A DNA stretch of 32,421 nucleotides from an uncultured Candidatus Poseidoniales archaeon (GCA_902573015.1 CACGIE010000015.1:1-32421), one strand, 5' to 3'; positions 19,080 to 28,151 are shown, numbered from the stretch's first letter. The notes: generated by a model from the letters alone, not told the origin. Made by a program: numbers and translations.

Positions 19080-20419
19080 CAGGCACCGCCATCCTTCGTT
19101 ACGATCTCTGCCCCTGCTCTACTCAGGTGCTCAGCCACCATGTTCTGGAATCTATCGAAAAGTGGAGATGCGTCATGAGGGCCCGGGCAGGCCTCAGGAT
19201 GGAACTGGATTGTGAATGCTGGTTTGTCCAGAAGATCGAGCCCTTCCACAGTCCCGTCATTGGAGTTGACATGTCTGACTTTGAATTCGGCGCCCAGAAC
19301 ATTGTCTGTCACCTCTGAGCATGCACCGCTGGGATGTGGTGCCAGCATCCCCTGGATTGGATCCTCTACAGCAAATCCGTGGTTCTGGCTAGTGATGTGG
19401 ACCCTTCTTGTTTCTAGGTCCATGACAGGTTGATTCGATCCGCGATGCCCATAACGTAGCTTGTAAGTCCTCAGACCGGCTGCCAGCCCCATTAGTTGAT
19501 GGCCCAGGCAAATCCCCATCACCGGCATGCCTTGGCGAACTGCAGCTGCAAGAGTCTTACGGGCGTCGGTAGCTGCTCCGGGGTGAGCCGGATCTCCGGG
19601 CCCGTTTGAGGCGAATAGTGCATCGGGGGACCAGTCCCTGTTCATCTCCTCCAGAGTCATGCTAGCTGGGCACCATACAACCTCGAATCTGCGACACAAT
19701 TCCCTCAGGATATTATGCTTGACTCCACAATCTATAGCGGCAAGACGAGGGAGTGCTTCCCCTTCATCGTCAGTGGCTCCTGGATTCAGTAGTCTTGGTT
19801 CGTCGCATGTTACCTCGGAAACCAGATCATCTGCATCCGGAGGAGTCATCTCTCGAAGAATAGTCTCCATTTCATCGACCCTTTCAGCTGGGCCGAAAAC
19901 GCATAGCAAGGTGCCATGCTCCCTGACTCTGCGAGTAAGTGCCCTGGTATCGATTCCTTCTATCCCGGGTATGTTGTGCGCAACTAGTAAATCATGCACG
20001 CTCCCAACTGAGTCCCTATGGTCCGGGAAAGTCATATGCTGTTTGCATACCACTCCTCTAGGATGAACTGAGGACGACTCTGAGACACCTGGATGGATGC
20101 CATAGTTTCCCAAGAGTGGGTAAGTGAAAGTCAGCACCTGACCAGCGAAAGATGGGTCCGTGAGGCTCTCCTGGTATCCACACATCCCAGTTGTGAATAC
20201 TAGTTCCCCTTCTGCAATTTCTTCTGTGCCGAATAGGGTCCCCTCGAAACGAGTTCCATCGGCTAGGAGAAGTACTCCCTTCGAACCGCTGGGCTGTTCT
20301 GAGCCGGGGGAGTTGAGAAGGGAATCGGCGGCATCCGGGAAGGTAGGCGGGTGTTCGACGCCACGAATTCCAGCCCCGGGACAGAAGCCCCCGTGCGCTG
20401 AACTCTCCGACATCAGCAA
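19079..20419 (-). CDS. carA: Carbamoyl-phosphate synthase small subunit (glutamine amidotransferase)
   Basis: LLLADGTRFEGTLFG, AIDCGVKHNILRELCRRF, PVMGICLGHQLMGLAAG (catalytic Cys), SQNHGFAV, IQFHPEACPGPHDASPLF. Stop/start overlap with carB (TGATG). Start is TTG 20419 or ATG 20413. Confidence 0.96.
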   Translation of the reverse strand: MLMSESSAHGGFCPGAGIRGVEHPPTFPDAADSLLNSPGSEQPSGSKGVLLLADGTRFEGTLFGTEEIAEGELVFTTGMCGYQESLTDPSFAGQVLTFTYPLLGNYGIHPGVSESSSVHPRGVVCKQHMTFPDHRDSVGSVHDLLVAHNIPGIEGIDTRALTRRVREHGTLLCVFGPAERVDEMETILREMTPPDADDLVSEVTCDEPRLLNPGATDDEGEALPRLAAIDCGVKHNILRELCRRFEVVWCPASMTLEEMNRDWSPDALFASNGPGDPAHPGAATDARKTLAAAVRQGMPVMGICLGHQLMGLAAGLRTYKLRYGHRGSNQPVMDLETRRVHITSQNHGFAVEDPIQGMLAPHPSGACSEVTDNVLGAEFKVRHVNSNDGTVEGLDLLDKPAFTIQFHPEACPGPHDASPLFDRFQNMVAEHLSRAGAEIVTKDGGA

Positions 20420-20479
20420 CGCTGCCCAAGTACGATTCTTAATGGTTGACAGAGATATGGAGAATTTAGTTATCCAATT

Positions 20480-21034
20480 TCACTCTTCTTCATCATTGAT
20501 AACGACCTTTCCACTAGCGGACGGGAGCACTTTGATCTGGGCCCCTTCGAACATCGATTTTGAATCGAGAGGGCCCAGCCACGAGTCCAAGAATACGGCT
20601 AGAGCGGCTACTTCTGAGTGAGGTTGGTTTCCGACGGAGATATTGTAATCCGACAAATGGAATACCTCTGAAGGAACCTTTGTCCCTCCCACTACAACAA
20701 CAGCTGGCTTGTCCGTAGGGATTGATGGGGTTGCTTCCCTCCAAGCCTCGCCATACATCGTCAGGTGAACTATAGTTGCTTCACTGGACTTGGAGATGCT
20801 TCGGAGCCACGAAAGTGGACTTTCCTCGAATCTACTCTCGAAGTTCCCGCCAAATCTTTCAGTAACAGAATCCCATGTTTCCAGGGCAGATGGATCTCTG
20901 TCTCCTGCGAGGACTACCTCGTCTGCACCGAAAGCCCTAGCTGTCAGCCCTAAATGGGACGTAATTCTCTTGTCCCTGTCTCGACGGTGGCCCAGTCGGA
21001 GAACGGATAGCCTGGGAGGAGTATCGCGACCCAT
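20480..21034 (-). CDS. trm56: tRNA (cytidine-56-2'-O)-methyltransferase aTrm56
   Basis: LRLGHRRDRDKRITSHLGLTARAFGADEVVLAG, HLTMYGE, VVVGGTKVPSEVFHLSDYNISVGNQPHSEVAALAVFLD, matching the archaeal SPOUT family. Confidence 0.92.
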   Translation of the reverse strand: MGRDTPPRLSVLRLGHRRDRDKRITSHLGLTARAFGADEVVLAGDRDPSALETWDSVTERFGGNFESRFEESPLSWLRSISKSSEATIVHLTMYGEAWREATPSIPTDKPAVVVVGGTKVPSEVFHLSDYNISVGNQPHSEVAALAVFLDSWLGPLDSKSMFEGAQIKVLPSASGKVVINDEEE

Positions 21035-21037
21035 GGC

Positions 21038-21685
21038 TCATGCGTAAGGGGGTGACTCATCAGCATGACCCTCTATGGGGTCGGATCCGGCTGAGGGAAA
21101 AACATCGACCCCCATGTTCAACATGCTCGCTCTGACCCACTGAAGCAGTAGTGCATCAAACATCATGTGAGAGGCAAAACCGACCATAACTGCGAGTACG
21201 AGGACCCTTCCGGTTGCGAATAGCGCATCTCCCTCCAAATCTCCGTAGTGCATCATTGCTGGTTCGAGAATGTAGAACGCTGCTAGAACGCCAAGACCCC
21301 CTCCGATTAGGTTCATTGTGGCATTCCCCCTCTCTCTGCCTATCCCCGTGAAAAGAGTAGCCACAATGATCAGAATTGGGACTATCAGGCTGACTGTTCC
21401 GAAGTCGAATGATCCCAACGTTGAGTTGGGTATCAGTGAGTCGTCCACCTGATCTGATCCTTCGCTAATGGCTATCCACCACCACAATGCGCTTGAAATG
21501 AACAGAGCTCCTGACGTCCTTGCGCGTTCTGTTATCATGTCCCTGACATGGTGGGCGTCGCGGGGCTTGAGCCTCTGGACTATGGATTCCAGAATGAATA
21601 GCGTCTCAGGATCGTGAGAGTCTCCTGAGTCCGCTGCGGACTGAGGCTCAGAGGCCTCTAGAGAAGTATCCTCTCCCAGAGTCAT
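21038..21685 (-). CDS. Hypothetical multi-pass membrane protein
   Basis: Several hydrophobic segments (ALFISSALWWWIAIS, VSLIVPILIIVATLFTGI, TMNLIGGGLGVLAAFYIL, VLVLAVMVGFASHMMF). 3 nt before the trm56 start, likely co-transcribed. Confidence 0.72.
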   Translation of the reverse strand: MTLGEDTSLEASEPQSAADSGDSHDPETLFILESIVQRLKPRDAHHVRDMITERARTSGALFISSALWWWIAISEGSDQVDDSLIPNSTLGSFDFGTVSLIVPILIIVATLFTGIGRERGNATMNLIGGGLGVLAAFYILEPAMMHYGDLEGDALFATGRVLVLAVMVGFASHMMFDALLLQWVRASMLNMGVDVFPSAGSDPIEGHADESPPYA

Positions 21686-21739
21686 CGCCCGATTGCCCCT
21701 CCGTCACATCATAAAGCAATCGTCGTTTGCGAGTCTCAT

Positions 21740-22573
21740 ATGGCCGACTGGCGACCCATGCTAAAACGCCGAGAAGACGGTTTTCCACGCATTATGGGCG
21801 TGGTGAACGTCACTCCAGACTCTTTTCATGCTCGTTCCAGATCCTCGAACAGCAATCATGCAGTAGAAACCGCGATGAAGATGGCATCCGAAGGTGCGGA
21901 ATGGATCGATATCGGAGGGGAGTCCACTAGGCCAGGAGCCAGCCCGGTGACAATCGAGGACGAGCTATCAAGAGTAATCCCTGCAATAGAAGAGATCAGG
22001 TCTCAGCTTCCCGATATCTGCATATCAATAGATACTAGGAGATCCGAGGTGGCGATACAGGCTCTGAATTCAGGGGCTGATATGGTGAACGACGTCTCTG
22101 CAATGAGCGATCCAGGAATGCTGAGTGTCGTTTCTGACCACGATTGCCCCGTTTGCATTATGCACATGCAAGGTTTGCCGGAGAACATGCAGGAAGACCC
22201 GAGCTACGACGACGTTGTCGCAGAGGTTAGGGGATACCTTAGCGAAGCTGCTGGGTTGCTCATGGATAAGGGGGTGAAACCGAGCCAAATCGTAGCAGAT
22301 CCGGGGATTGGGTTCGGTAAGACCCTGGATCACAACATCGCCCTGCTATCTTCTGGCAGATCGATAGTCCCAGATGATAGGATGGGCCTGATGTGGGGAG
22401 TAAGCAGGAAGAGCATGTTCCTTGACCTCCTAGGGAGGGAGGACAGTGAAGATAGGCTAGCCGGGACGCTAGGAGTCGCAGCGATCTCCCCGGAGAAGGA
22501 AGTGGACATCATTCGAGTCCACGATGTGGCTGAGCATTCGGACTCGTTCGAGGCCATGAAGGCAGTGCGGTGA
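21740..22573 (+). CDS. folP: Dihydropteroate synthase
   Basis: IMGVVNVTPDSFH, WIDIGGESTRPGA, MVNDVSAM, IMHMQGLPENMQ, IVADPGIGFGKTLDHNIALL, GVSRKSMF, RVHDV. Confidence 0.96.
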   Translation: MADWRPMLKRREDGFPRIMGVVNVTPDSFHARSRSSNSNHAVETAMKMASEGAEWIDIGGESTRPGASPVTIEDELSRVIPAIEEIRSQLPDICISIDTRRSEVAIQALNSGADMVNDVSAMSDPGMLSVVSDHDCPVCIMHMQGLPENMQEDPSYDDVVAEVRGYLSEAAGLLMDKGVKPSQIVADPGIGFGKTLDHNIALLSSGRSIVPDDRMGLMWGVSRKSMFLDLLGREDSEDRLAGTLGVAAISPEKEVDIIRVHDVAEHSDSFEAMKAVR

Positions 22574-22577
22574 TTCG

Positions 22578-23738
22578 ATGAGTGCCAACAATATCGTCGA
22601 AATTGATGACGGGCTGAGAATCCTGGGGACCGCGCATGTCAGTAGCGAGTCGGTGGAACTGGTTCGAAATCAAATAGAAGATTGGGGCCCTGACCTAGTT
22701 GCAGTGGAGCTCTGTCCTTCTAGGATGGCTGCACTGACTGAGCCCGAGTCACTAGAATCAGAGGACCTCCTGAAGATAATCAAGGAGGGTAGGTCTGCCA
22801 TGATACTCCTACAGTCAGCCCTAGCCGCCCAGCAAAGAAGGATGGGGATTTCCTCTGGAGAGAAACCCGGAGCGGAGCTCCTGGCCGCGGTAAACGCAGC
22901 TGAGGAGTCGGACATTGCGGTGGAGATGATCGACAGGGACGTTGTAATCACGCTAAGAAGAGCATGGAGGAAGATGGGCATGATTGAGAAATGGAGGATA
23001 CTCAATGCACTGCTGTGGGAGGAAGACGATGAAGAGGTCTCCATAGACGAGGTCCTAGGCGACTCCGATCTCCTGAGCAGCATGATGGAGGAGGCCAGAG
23101 AGGTCGCCCCCAGAGCTGGCGAGGTTCTCATCGACGAGAGGGATGCATTCCTGGCTGGCAGGATTCAGCAGATTCGAGGAAAGGGGAAGGTTCTGGCAGT
23201 AATTGGAGCGGGTCATCTCAGCGGGGTTGTCCAAAACCTAGGCGAGCCTGCGATGGAGACTACCTCGAGACTAGCGGTGCTATCTGAGGAGCCGCCCAAG
23301 TCTGTTTGGCCGATCGCACTGATGGCAGCCATACCCGTCTTCCTTCTAGGGGCTGTGGGGTGGATGGCCTACAACGGGGAAATGGAGGAGCTCAAGCAGA
23401 CTGCCCAAACTTGGCTCGTCCTCAATGCCCTACTCGCTGGGCTGGGCGTGCTAATTGCTAGGGGCCACCCGCTCTCTATACTGGTTGGAGCGGTAGCCTC
23501 ACCAATCACCTCACTCAATCCGACCTTGGCAGCAGGCTGGTTCGCGGGCTACACCCAGCTGAAGGTGGCCTCCCCGACTGGAAAGGACGCCCAGGACTTC
23601 CTCAAGCTAGACGAGACCTCGCTATTCTGGAAAAACAGAGTGGGGAGGGTGCTACTGGTAACTGCACTTGGCAATGTTGGCTCGATGGTTGGAGCGTGGC
23701 TGGCGGGAGCATCAATTCTTGGCATGCTAATTAGCTGA
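22578..23738 (+). CDS. TraB-family membrane protein
   Basis: LRILGTAHVSSESVELVRNQIEDWGPDLVAVELCPSRMAAL, VLAVIGAGHLSGV, C-terminal TM region with SPITSLNPTLAAGWFAGYTQ. Confidence 0.9.
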   Translation: MSANNIVEIDDGLRILGTAHVSSESVELVRNQIEDWGPDLVAVELCPSRMAALTEPESLESEDLLKIIKEGRSAMILLQSALAAQQRRMGISSGEKPGAELLAAVNAAEESDIAVEMIDRDVVITLRRAWRKMGMIEKWRILNALLWEEDDEEVSIDEVLGDSDLLSSMMEEAREVAPRAGEVLIDERDAFLAGRIQQIRGKGKVLAVIGAGHLSGVVQNLGEPAMETTSRLAVLSEEPPKSVWPIALMAAIPVFLLGAVGWMAYNGEMEELKQTAQTWLVLNALLAGLGVLIARGHPLSILVGAVASPITSLNPTLAAGWFAGYTQLKVASPTGKDAQDFLKLDETSLFWKNRVGRVLLVTALGNVGSMVGAWLAGASILGMLIS

Positions 23739-23770
23739 CACAGAACCATTTTGCGTCGTACCCCTTCGCA

Positions 23771-25189
23771 GTGTCAGTGGTGAACTACGGATTCGTAATC
23801 AACAACCAGACTTGCATCGGATGCCACGCTTGCACGGTGGCATGCAAGTCAGAGCATGACGTGCCGATTGGCGTCAACAGGACCCACGTGAAGTACATCG
23901 AGAAAGGGACCTTTCCCGATTCAACTAGGGAGTTTAGCGTCCACAGGTGCAATCACTGCGAGGACTCTCCCTGCACGAAGATTTGCCCCACGACTGCCCT
24001 CTTCACCAGAAGTGACGGAATCGTGGACTTCGATGACGATCGTTGCATCGGTTGCAAGTCCTGCATGCAGGCATGCCCCTACGACGCCCTCTACATCGAT
24101 CCAGACAAGGGGACTGCAGCTAAGTGCAACTACTGCGCCCACAGGATAGAGCATTCCTACGAACCGGCATGCGTGATCGTCTGCCCCACGGAGTCGATAG
24201 TCTCCGGGGACCTCAGCGATCCGGAGTCTGCAATCTCTCAGCTAGTTGCCACTCACAACACCACCGTCAGGAAGCCCGAGTCTGGTGCAGAGCCCAATCT
24301 ATACTACATCGATGCTAGTGAGGAGATGCTTGACCCGAAGGCAACGGAGCTGACCGGTTCTGGGATGTGGACCGAGCAGGCATTCGGAGTCGGTCACTTC
24401 GCAAAGTACGCCGAGAGCAGGCTGGGAGAGGCAGATACCACCTCTATGATAGTTCAGCTGGCTCTAGAGAAGAAGGCGAGGAGCTCTGCTCCTCGTGACC
24501 AGGCCATAATCAAAGACGTAATGGAGAGGCTGGCTGACGAGTCGGGGTCGGCGAAGAGGAGCTATGACCAGCCTAGCAAGGGAGTCCTCTGGGGTTGGGA
24601 GGTCTCTGCCTACATCTGGACCAAGGGCATCGCTGCTGGTACGTATGTTGTCGCAATGCTTGCCATGCTATCGGGCATGGTGGAGATGAGTGACCAGCTC
24701 TGGGCCATGACCCTAGGCGTCGGCATAGTTTTCCTGGCGCTCACAGGGCTTCTCCTGGTAATCGACCTGGACAGGCCAGAGAGGTTCCTGTACGTCATGC
24801 TGAGGCCCAATTGGGACTCTTGGCTCGTCAAGGGCGCCTACGTACTCTCGGGCTACGGTGGCGTGCTTGCTCTCAGTACGGGAGTACTGCTCCTAGACCT
24901 GGATAGGTCTCTACTGAATTATCTGGCAATCGCCGGAGTCCCCCTGGCACTCCTAACCGGAGTATACACCGCTTGGCTACTGGGCCAGGCCAAAGCGAGG
25001 TCGTGGTCGGAAGACTCACTGCTTCCTGCCAAGTTTCTCGTGGAGACCCTAGTTATCGGGGCTGCGGTTTTCTTCCCCATGGCCCTCATGGACCCACTCG
25101 CAATCGTAGTCGGGTTAGCGATCCTAGCCGGAGTCCTCGTCCACGACAACAGGCTGGTAGTCAAGCCGCAGATGGAGCCGTTGCTGTGA
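23771..25189 (+). CDS. Fused four-[4Fe-4S] ferredoxin subunit plus NrfD-like membrane subunit of a molybdopterin oxidoreductase
   Basis: Sixteen Cys in four groups: CIGCHACTVAC, CNHCEDSPCTKIC, CIGCKSCMQAC, CNYCAHRIEHSYEPACVIVC. C-terminal part has about six hydrophobic helices. GTG start. Confidence 0.88.
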   Translation: MSVVNYGFVINNQTCIGCHACTVACKSEHDVPIGVNRTHVKYIEKGTFPDSTREFSVHRCNHCEDSPCTKICPTTALFTRSDGIVDFDDDRCIGCKSCMQACPYDALYIDPDKGTAAKCNYCAHRIEHSYEPACVIVCPTESIVSGDLSDPESAISQLVATHNTTVRKPESGAEPNLYYIDASEEMLDPKATELTGSGMWTEQAFGVGHFAKYAESRLGEADTTSMIVQLALEKKARSSAPRDQAIIKDVMERLADESGSAKRSYDQPSKGVLWGWEVSAYIWTKGIAAGTYVVAMLAMLSGMVEMSDQLWAMTLGVGIVFLALTGLLLVIDLDRPERFLYVMLRPNWDSWLVKGAYVLSGYGGVLALSTGVLLLDLDRSLLNYLAIAGVPLALLTGVYTAWLLGQAKARSWSEDSLLPAKFLVETLVIGAAVFFPMALMDPLAIVVGLAILAGVLVHDNRLVVKPQMEPLL

Positions 25190-25198
25190 GGTGTCCCA

Positions 25199-27925
25199 AT
25201 GGGTAAGACATTCATCGAGGACATGGCACAGCGGTTGAGGATAATCCCCAACCTGGACAGGGAGAAGTCCAGAGGGGCGAAGACGCCTCTGAAGTCCTTC
25301 CCTGAGCCCGAGGACTGGCACGATCACGTAGAGCTAGACGCTAACGAGTGGCCCAAGATGGTCGAGAAGCGCTACTCCCTAGTCCCGACGACATGCTTCA
25401 ACTGCGAGTCTGCATGCGGCCTTCTCGCCTACGTGGACAAGGACTCCGGGCAGGTCTCAAAATTCGAGGGGAACCCCCATCACCCCGGTAGCAGGGGTCG
25501 GAACTGCGCCAAAGGGCCTGCAACCATCAACCAGATCAACGACACTGAGAGGATCCTCCACCCGATGAAGAGGGTCGGCCCCAGGGGAGAGGGCGGTTGG
25601 GAGAGAGTTTCCTGGGACCAGGCCCTAGATGAGATCTCCACCAAGATCAGAGAGTCACTCAAGACCGGGGCCAAGGACAGGGTGGTCTACCACGTGGGAC
25701 GCCCGGGCCATGAGGGATACACCAACAGGATCCTGAAGGCATGGGGAGTTGATGGGCACAACAGCCACACAAACATCTGCTCTGCAGGGGCGAGGACGGG
25801 GTACGCTCTATGGCACCGCCATGACCGGCCCTCCCCCGATCACGCCAACGCCAAGGTGATTCTGCTAACCTCCTCTCACCTGGAGACTGGGCACTACTTC
25901 AATCCGCACGCCCAGAGGATTCTGGAGGGAATGATGGACGGTGCCAAGCTGGTCGTGATCGATCCCAGGCTTTCCAACACTGCGGCAATGGCAGACCACT
26001 GGGTCCCTACGTGGCCAGGATCGGAGTCAGCCCTTTTCCTCTCTTGGGCCAGCATGATCCTAGAGAGGGATCTGTACGACAGAGACTTTGTGGAGAACTG
26101 GGTCAACTGGGAGGAGTGGCTGCAGGCTGATTACCCAGATGAGGAGAGGTCCTTCGAGAGATTCATCGAACTGCTGAAGTCAGAGTACTCCGAGTATACC
26201 CCCGAGTTCGCAGCGAAGGAATGCAGGATACCTGTGGAGCAGGTCATAGAGGTTGGCGAATTAGTGGCAAATGCCGGTAGCCGTCTAGCCACCCACGTCT
26301 GGAGGGCGGCTGCTATAGGCAACCTCGGGGGGTGGCAGGTCAGCAGGACCCTGCACCTTCTGAACGTCCTGACTGGCAGCGTTGGAACCGAGGGGGGAAC
26401 TTCACCGAACTCCTGGTCCAAGTTCAAGCCCGAGCTGTTCGATGTGCCCCCAGACCCGGACGGCTGGAACGAGCTGCACTTCCCTCCCGAGTACACTCTC
26501 TCACACTACGAGATGAGTCACATACTGCCGCACCTGATCAAAGACGGGAGGGGCTCTATGGACGTCTACTTCACCAGGGTATTCAACCCGGTGTGGACCT
26601 ACCCTGACGGATTCTCCTGGATAGAGATGCTACAGAACGAGGATTCGGTGGGGTGCCACATCGCTCTGACTCCCACCTGGAACGAGACGGCCTTCTTCGC
26701 CGACTACGTCCTGCCCATGGGACATGCCTCGGAGAGGCACGACGTGAACTCCTATGCCACGAGCTCTGGCAAGTGGGTGGCCTTCAGGCAGCCTGTCCTT
26801 AGAGAGTACGCTCGCAGGGAGGGGAGGGAGGTAGAGTTCACCCACGAGGTCAATCCCGGCGAGGTCTGGGAGGAGGACGAGTTCTGGAACGAACTATCCT
26901 GGAGGATCGACGATGGCACCATGGGGATCAGGGAGCACTTCATGAGCCCCTACAGGGAGGGTGAGAGGATCACCATCGACGAGTACTACCAGTACATGTT
27001 CGAGAGGGTACCAGGCCTCCCCGAGGCTGCGGAGGCGGAGGGCACTGACGCCCTTGGTTACATGAGGAAGCACGGTGCATTCCAGATCGAGGAGGAGACC
27101 TACAACAAGCACGAGCAGGACGGCTGGCCGACCCCAAGCGGCAAGCAGGAGATATACTCCAAGAGTATGGTGGAGTTCGGCTATCCCGAGCACTCCATCC
27201 CCCACTACAGGGTGATGAGCCACGTCCATCCGGACAACCTGCAGGAGGAGGACGAGTACTGCCTCCTCCCCAACTTCAGACTCCCCCAGCACATCCATTC
27301 GAGATCGGCAAACGCCAAGTGGCTGGCAGAAATAGCCCACAGGAACCCCCTGTGGGTCCATCCCAGCGATGCGGCCAAGCTCGGGGTCGGGGAGGGCGAC
27401 CTCCTGAAGGTGGAGACCGAGATAGGCTGGTTCATCGACAAGGTCTGGGTCACAGAGGGCATTAAGCCCGGAATAATCGGCTGCTCGCACCACATCGGAA
27501 GATGGAGGAGGAAGCAGGACTCAGGGAACCGTTACATGACCAACGAGGTCGAGATCGAGGACTTGGGCGATGGTAAGATGAGGATGAGAACGGTATCCGG
27601 AGTGCGTCCCTGGGAGTCTGACGACCCCGACACCAACAGGGTCTGGTGGAGGGACGGGGGAGTGCATCAGAACATCACCCACGCCGTGCAGCCCGACCCC
27701 ATAAGCGGAGCCCACTGCTGGCTCCAGAAGGTCAGGATAACGAGACCGATGGATGGGGAGGAGTACGGAGATGTGGAGGTGGATACCAACAAGTCGTTCG
27801 AGTACTACAAGAGGTGGAACGAGATGGCAAAGGAGAACGAAGTCCACCCTCGAGGAGAGAGGAGACCGCTATGGATGAACAGGCCACTTCCGCCGAGGAA
27901 GGAGCACTGGTTCATTCGGAGATGA
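25199..27925 (+). CDS. Molybdopterin oxidoreductase catalytic subunit (DMSO reductase superfamily / CISM)
   Basis: N-terminal [4Fe-4S] site CFNCESACGLL...GRNCAKGPA, DRVVYHVGRPGHEGYTNRILKAWG, VVIDPRLSNTAAMADHWVPTWPGSESALFLSWA, FNPVWTYPDG, C-terminal molybdopterin-dinucleotide-binding-like region. No twin-arginine leader. Confidence 0.92.
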   Translation: MGKTFIEDMAQRLRIIPNLDREKSRGAKTPLKSFPEPEDWHDHVELDANEWPKMVEKRYSLVPTTCFNCESACGLLAYVDKDSGQVSKFEGNPHHPGSRGRNCAKGPATINQINDTERILHPMKRVGPRGEGGWERVSWDQALDEISTKIRESLKTGAKDRVVYHVGRPGHEGYTNRILKAWGVDGHNSHTNICSAGARTGYALWHRHDRPSPDHANAKVILLTSSHLETGHYFNPHAQRILEGMMDGAKLVVIDPRLSNTAAMADHWVPTWPGSESALFLSWASMILERDLYDRDFVENWVNWEEWLQADYPDEERSFERFIELLKSEYSEYTPEFAAKECRIPVEQVIEVGELVANAGSRLATHVWRAAAIGNLGGWQVSRTLHLLNVLTGSVGTEGGTSPNSWSKFKPELFDVPPDPDGWNELHFPPEYTLSHYEMSHILPHLIKDGRGSMDVYFTRVFNPVWTYPDGFSWIEMLQNEDSVGCHIALTPTWNETAFFADYVLPMGHASERHDVNSYATSSGKWVAFRQPVLREYARREGREVEFTHEVNPGEVWEEDEFWNELSWRIDDGTMGIREHFMSPYREGERITIDEYYQYMFERVPGLPEAAEAEGTDALGYMRKHGAFQIEEETYNKHEQDGWPTPSGKQEIYSKSMVEFGYPEHSIPHYRVMSHVHPDNLQEEDEYCLLPNFRLPQHIHSRSANAKWLAEIAHRNPLWVHPSDAAKLGVGEGDLLKVETEIGWFIDKVWVTEGIKPGIIGCSHHIGRWRRKQDSGNRYMTNEVEIEDLGDGKMRMRTVSGVRPWESDDPDTNRVWWRDGGVHQNITHAVQPDPISGAHCWLQKVRITRPMDGEEYGDVEVDTNKSFEYYKRWNEMAKENEVHPRGERRPLWMNRPLPPRKEHWFIRR

Positions 27926-28151
27926 CCATGGGAGCGGGATCGGCTACGCCCCAGTCCACCGCTTCCCATAACCTCTCATGGAAGTAGTAGAACCCCATCT
28001 TCAACGGGAACTCAATTACGATGAACCATCCCGCCGTCTCTATCTCTCCTGTAAGGAGTCCTGCAACCGCCGCACCGGTCAAAGTTGCAATTATTCTCCA
28101 AGCGAATGTCTTCGCAAGGACTCGTTCTCTAGTGTACATTCCCATCGCCAT
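27912..28151 (-). CDS. Small DUF2061-like membrane protein (single module)
   Basis: TRERVLAKTFAWRIIATLTGAAVAGLLTGEIETAGWFIVIEFPLKMGFYYFHERLWEAVDWG has the DUF2061-type AKTFxWRxIAT...KxxxYYFHERxW pattern. Confidence 0.8.
   Translation of the reverse strand: MAMGMYTRERVLAKTFAWRIIATLTGAAVAGLLTGEIETAGWFIVIEFPLKMGFYYFHERLWEAVDWGVADPAPMVISE

Noticed and set aside
20058-20429. 123-aa minus-strand ORF overlapping carA in another frame
   Set aside because: Out-of-frame shadow of the conserved carA coding region.
26894-27493. 199-aa minus-strand ORF inside the molybdoenzyme gene
   Set aside because: Lies wholly antisense to a strongly supported CDS. Long antisense ORFs are expected where third codon positions are G/C rich; the translation (repeated VLxxL/LG patterns) matches no family.
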